The notes beneath the pieces are model-generated. The model searched no databases. It saw only the letters and a list, made by a program, of their open reading frames with translations, and was not told where the DNA came from. Source: Opitutaceae bacterium (lineage in GTDB: Bacteria; Verrucomicrobiota; Verrucomicrobiia; Opitutales; Opitutaceae). Taken from it: 45,128 nt of DNA. Shown in pieces: positions 43,104 to 45,128 of this stretch (position 1 is the stretch's first letter; the number at the start of each line of letters is the position of its first letter). The stretch spans positions 1 through 45,128 of the forward strand of contig JAUSID010000135.1 of assembly GCA_030648295.1 (NCBI GenBank), written 5' to 3'. The position numbers were made by a program, and so were the translations under genes.

Positions 43104-44474
43104 TCAGTGATTAACCGCCGGCAACAACCGCATCTGCGGCTTCACCGCGTCGCACGGGATCGTGCACGGCCAGTAGCCGAGGATCGGCAGGACCTTGGGC
43201 CGGCCGGTCGCATATCCCGTCACGCCCTGCGGTCCGCAGGTCACAAGCGGCGCGATTTCTTTCGTGAACCGCTCGACCGGTTCCTTCGTATCCGCCGCCA
43301 CGCTGATCCGCAGGACGGTTTCAACCAGGTGCGTGTCGCTCATCCGGCTGACGATCCCGCGCACACTCGCGCCGGTGCCGAGGCACTCGACGAGGCTCTC
43401 GCGATAAACACAGCCGGCGGCACGCAGCCGATGCAGCACCGCGTCGCCGGCGTGACGCGCTTTCTTCACCGCATCGTGGCCGAAAATTGTCAGCAGCCCG
43501 TGCGCCTTGTAGCCGTCGCGATAGGTCGCCGACACTTTATACGTCGCCGGTGGAGCCGCTCCCGCCGCCCCGGAAACGCGGACGCGGTTGCACCCGACTG
43601 ATTCGACGGCAAGTGAGAGAAATGAAACCGTCGCGTCGGGCGAAAGGTAGCGGCCCGGATCGCCAACCTCGTACAGGAGTTGCTCCTTTACCGTTTCGAG
43701 CGTGACAGCGCCGCCGGAGCCGGGCGGCTTGGTAATCACGCACGAACCGTCGTCCGCGACCTCGGCGATCGGGAACGGTGTGTTTTCCGGATGGGGCAGC
43801 GACAACCACTCGGTTGAAAACCCGCCGCAAACCTGGGCGCCGCATTCGATCAGATGGCCGGCCACCGTCGCACCCGCGATCCGATTGTAGTCGTTGGCAT
43901 TCCAGCCATAGTGCGCGAGACAGGGGCCAACGGTGAGCGATGGGTCGGCGACGCGGCCGGTGATCACGATGTCGGCGCCGGCGCGCAACGCGTCCGCGAT
44001 CGGGGCCGCACCGAGGTAGGCATTTGCGGTCACGAGGCGGTCCGCGACGGTGACGAGCGCCGCGTCGGTCTCGAGATTGGCAAAGTTCCCGGTGCTGGCC
44101 TTCAGCAGCGGCAGAACATCGTCGCCCTTCACAATCGCGATGCGCAGCCGCGAGAGCCCGGCGGCGGCCATTTCCGCCTGCACGGCCGCGGCGCAGGCTT
44201 CAGGCGCGAGCCCGCCGGCGTTTGTGACGATCTTGGTTTTCCCGCCATTCCGGTAAAACGGCACCAGCGAGCGGACCACATCGACAAAATCGCGCGCGTA
44301 ACCGGCCGCCGGATCCTTCGCGCGCATGCCCGCCATGATGGAGAGCGAAAGCTCGGCGAGATAATCGAGCGTGAGGTAATCGAGATCGGGCACCGCAGCG
44401 ACGAGCCGGGCGGCGGCGTCAGGCTGGTCGCCCCAGAAGGCGGAGGCATTGGCGATGGTGAGGGGATGCGGCAT
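43104..44474 (-). CDS. acyclic terpene utilization AtuA-family protein (DUF1446)
   Basis: 456 residues. Family features: ANASAFWGDQPDAAARLV at the N-terminus, YLTLDYLAELSLSIMAGM, KTKIVTNAGGLAPEACAAAV, DIVITGRVADPSLTVGP, GHLIECGAQVCGGFSTEW, ITKPPGSGGAVTLETVKEQLLYEVGDPGRYLSPD. AtuA belongs to the citronellol/geraniol catabolic cluster of pseudomonads, but the family is wider than that pathway, and its exact reaction is not established. The neighbours here are the AtuA C-terminal-like protein, a crotonase and an acyl-CoA carboxyltransferase, so branched-chain or isoprenoid acyl-CoA breakdown is likely. It starts at an ATG with a purine/pyrimidine-run pair upstream. Confidence 0.88.
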   Translation of the reverse strand: MPHPLTIANASAFWGDQPDAAARLVAAVPDLDYLTLDYLAELSLSIMAGMRAKDPAAGYARDFVDVVRSLVPFYRNGGKTKIVTNAGGLAPEACAAAVQAEMAAAGLSRLRIAIVKGDDVLPLLKASTGNFANLETDAALVTVADRLVTANAYLGAAPIADALRAGADIVITGRVADPSLTVGPCLAHYGWNANDYNRIAGATVAGHLIECGAQVCGGFSTEWLSLPHPENTPFPIAEVADDGSCVITKPPGSGGAVTLETVKEQLLYEVGDPGRYLSPDATVSFLSLAVESVGCNRVRVSGAAGAAPPATYKVSATYRDGYKAHGLLTIFGHDAVKKARHAGDAVLHRLRAAGCVYRESLVECLGTGASVRGIVSRMSDTHLVETVLRISVAADTKEPVERFTKEIAPLVTCGPQGVTGYATGRPKVLPILGYWPCTIPCDAVKPQMRLLPAVNH

Positions 44475-44483
44475 GGGCGAATC

Positions 44484-44576
44484 TTTCCTCTTTCTCGTAA
44501 TCTTTCCCGTTCTCTTTCTTCCGATTGTGGCCGGAAGACAATGAGGAAGGAGGAGAGGGAAGATCCAGGCGGAGGA
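44484..44576. repeat. complementary pyrimidine and purine runs (CTTTCTC word)
   Basis: 44484-44521 repeats TCTTTCC, TCTTTCTCG, TCTTTCC, TCTCTTTC. 44534-44576 is purine-rich (GGAAGACAATGAGGAAGG, GAGAGGGAAGA). Complementarity is imperfect. It lies between the carboxyltransferase stop and the AtuA start on the same strand. Confidence 0.5.
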
Positions 44577-44591
44577 GAACGACGACGACTT

Positions 44592-44990
44592 TCAAACCTG
44601 GATCACGCCCGTATGGAAGCGTGCGGCTGGCGCGGGCCGCGTGGCGCAGGTCAGCGCATGCAGGAGCACCGCACGTGTGTCGTGCGGTTGGATGATGGCA
44701 TCGACCCAGCCGCGAGCGGCGCCGTAGCGGATGTCGGTTTGCTCGACGTATCCATTTTTCACCTGCTCACGTAGCCGCGCGAGTTCCTCCGGCGAGCGGT
44801 CCTTCGCTCCACGCGCGAGGATGTTGTAGACGACGTCGCTGGCCTGCGCGGCGCCCATGACCGCATAGCGAGCGTTCGGCCAGGCGAAGATGAAACGCGG
44901 GTCGAACGCTTTTCCACACAGCGCGTAATTTCCCGCCCCATAACTGCCTCCGACCACGACCGTGAGCTTTGGCACCGTCGAGTTGCTCGG
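44592..44990 (-). CDS. acyl-CoA carboxylase carboxyltransferase (beta) subunit, 5-prime part missing
   Basis: About 133 residues of the C-terminal carboxyltransferase domain: [32 protein letters not shown], then [29 protein letters not shown] and [24 protein letters not shown]. These match the biotin-dependent carboxylases for methylcrotonyl-, geranyl- or propionyl-CoA; the GGSYGAGNY oxyanion loop is intact. The full subunit is about 530 residues. Homology stops near 44987: upstream the frame stays open to 45107 but reads unrelated sequence, because the plus strand there encodes an acyl-CoA dehydrogenase end. It would be the first gene of the AtuA operon. Methylcrotonyl- or geranyl-CoA is the likeliest substrate by context. 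Confidence 0.85.
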   Translation of the reverse strand, partial: PSNSTVPKLTVVVGGSYGAGNYALCGKAFDPRFIFAWPNARYAVMGAAQASDVVYNILARGAKDRSPEELARLREQVKNGYVEQTDIRYGAARGWVDAIIQPHDTRAVLLHALTCATRPAPAARFHTGVIQV

Positions 44991-44992
44991 GT

Positions 44993-45128
44993 TCGCGGAT
45001 CTGCAACCGCGCGCTCCAGATCCATGGCGGCTATGGCTATACGCGCGACATTCCGGTGGAGCGATTCTGGCGCGATGCGCGGTTGAGCGAAATCGGCGAG
45101 GGTTCATCCGAGGTCCAACGAATGGTGA
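44993..45128 (+). pseudogene. acyl-CoA dehydrogenase, C-terminal fragment cut by the window end
   Basis: In the plus-strand frame with codons at 44993, 44996 and so on, the sequence reads [20 protein letters not shown] followed by [20 protein letters not shown] and RMV. This is the characteristic C-terminus of acyl-CoA dehydrogenases (FAD and acyl binding near the GGYGY motif; EG(S/T)SEVQR at the end). No start or N-terminal 300 residues precede it: the sequence changes abruptly into the opposite-strand carboxyltransferase. The stop lies beyond the window. Isovaleryl-CoA or citronellyl-CoA dehydrogenase genes normally sit beside such a carboxyltransferase, so both halves likely come from one operon rearranged by inversion or misjoined in assembly. 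Confidence 0.8.

Noticed and set aside
45002-45107. N-terminal part of the minus-strand carboxyltransferase frame
   Set aside because: The frame is open, but its residues do not match the family, while the plus strand here clearly encodes an acyl-CoA dehydrogenase end.

Overview
The window is about 45 kb of GC-rich bacterial DNA holding 31 complete or near-complete protein genes and two gene fragments. No rRNA, tRNA, CRISPR array, phage or plasmid gene was seen. The gene set suggests a Gram-negative member of the Verrucomicrobiota, probably close to the Opitutaceae. The reasons are two very large TonB-dependent receptors with an LSPFEV- or KLDQFVVS-type N-terminus, a secreted delta-60 repeat protein with an Ig-like domain, an FmdB zinc ribbon with an added tail, and intergenic DNA rich in palindromic repeats. 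There is no rRNA marker, so this placement is inference.

Layout. 1-717 has no gene and is full of inverted repeats. 718-6166 (minus): endonuclease/exonuclease/phosphatase-family enzyme, membrane-anchored unknown protein, TonB receptor. 6338-7900 (plus): citramalate synthase (isoleucine via citramalate). A repeat array separates it from a convergent prenyl diphosphate synthase (8266-9189). 9423-11959 (plus): FmdB-like zinc ribbon, Lys/Pro-rich membrane protein, and a secreted protein resembling a dead zinc peptidase. 12344-16167 (plus): MurJ and a translationally coupled bile acid:sodium symporter-like transporter, a small GNAT protein and a nitroreductase. Then lipB (minus), a lone exbD (plus), a WYL regulator (minus) and an unknown protein (plus).

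19870-24089 (minus) pairs a TonB receptor with a DapA-family lyase 2 bases downstream, likely one uptake and catabolism unit. 24531-28706 (minus): orphan CheY-like protein and the delta-60 protein. 28948-35140 (plus) is an envelope cluster: lysS, lolC, lolD, a Gfo/Idh/MocA dehydrogenase and lpxB. It links lipoprotein export to lipid A synthesis and may include a UDP-GlcNAc 3-dehydrogenase. A CHASE/four-PAS hybrid histidine kinase follows (35409-39626). 39724-41705 (minus): hemX-like and hemA, overlapping by 4 bases. 41948-44990 (minus): enoyl-CoA hydratase, AtuA C-terminal-domain protein, AtuA and the 3-prime part of an acyl-CoA carboxyltransferase, a branched-chain or isoprenoid acyl-CoA module. 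At about 44990 the carboxyltransferase meets, in opposite orientation, the 3-prime end of an acyl-CoA dehydrogenase gene.

The least ordinary content is intergenic. Several unrelated families of short palindromes begin with GGAG or GTAG and sit as inverted pairs, the layout of REP/REPIN elements. Separately, at least five co-directional gene gaps hold a drifting tandem-word arm followed by its complement. Each uses a different word, and the arm often starts at or inside the stop codon of the upstream gene.
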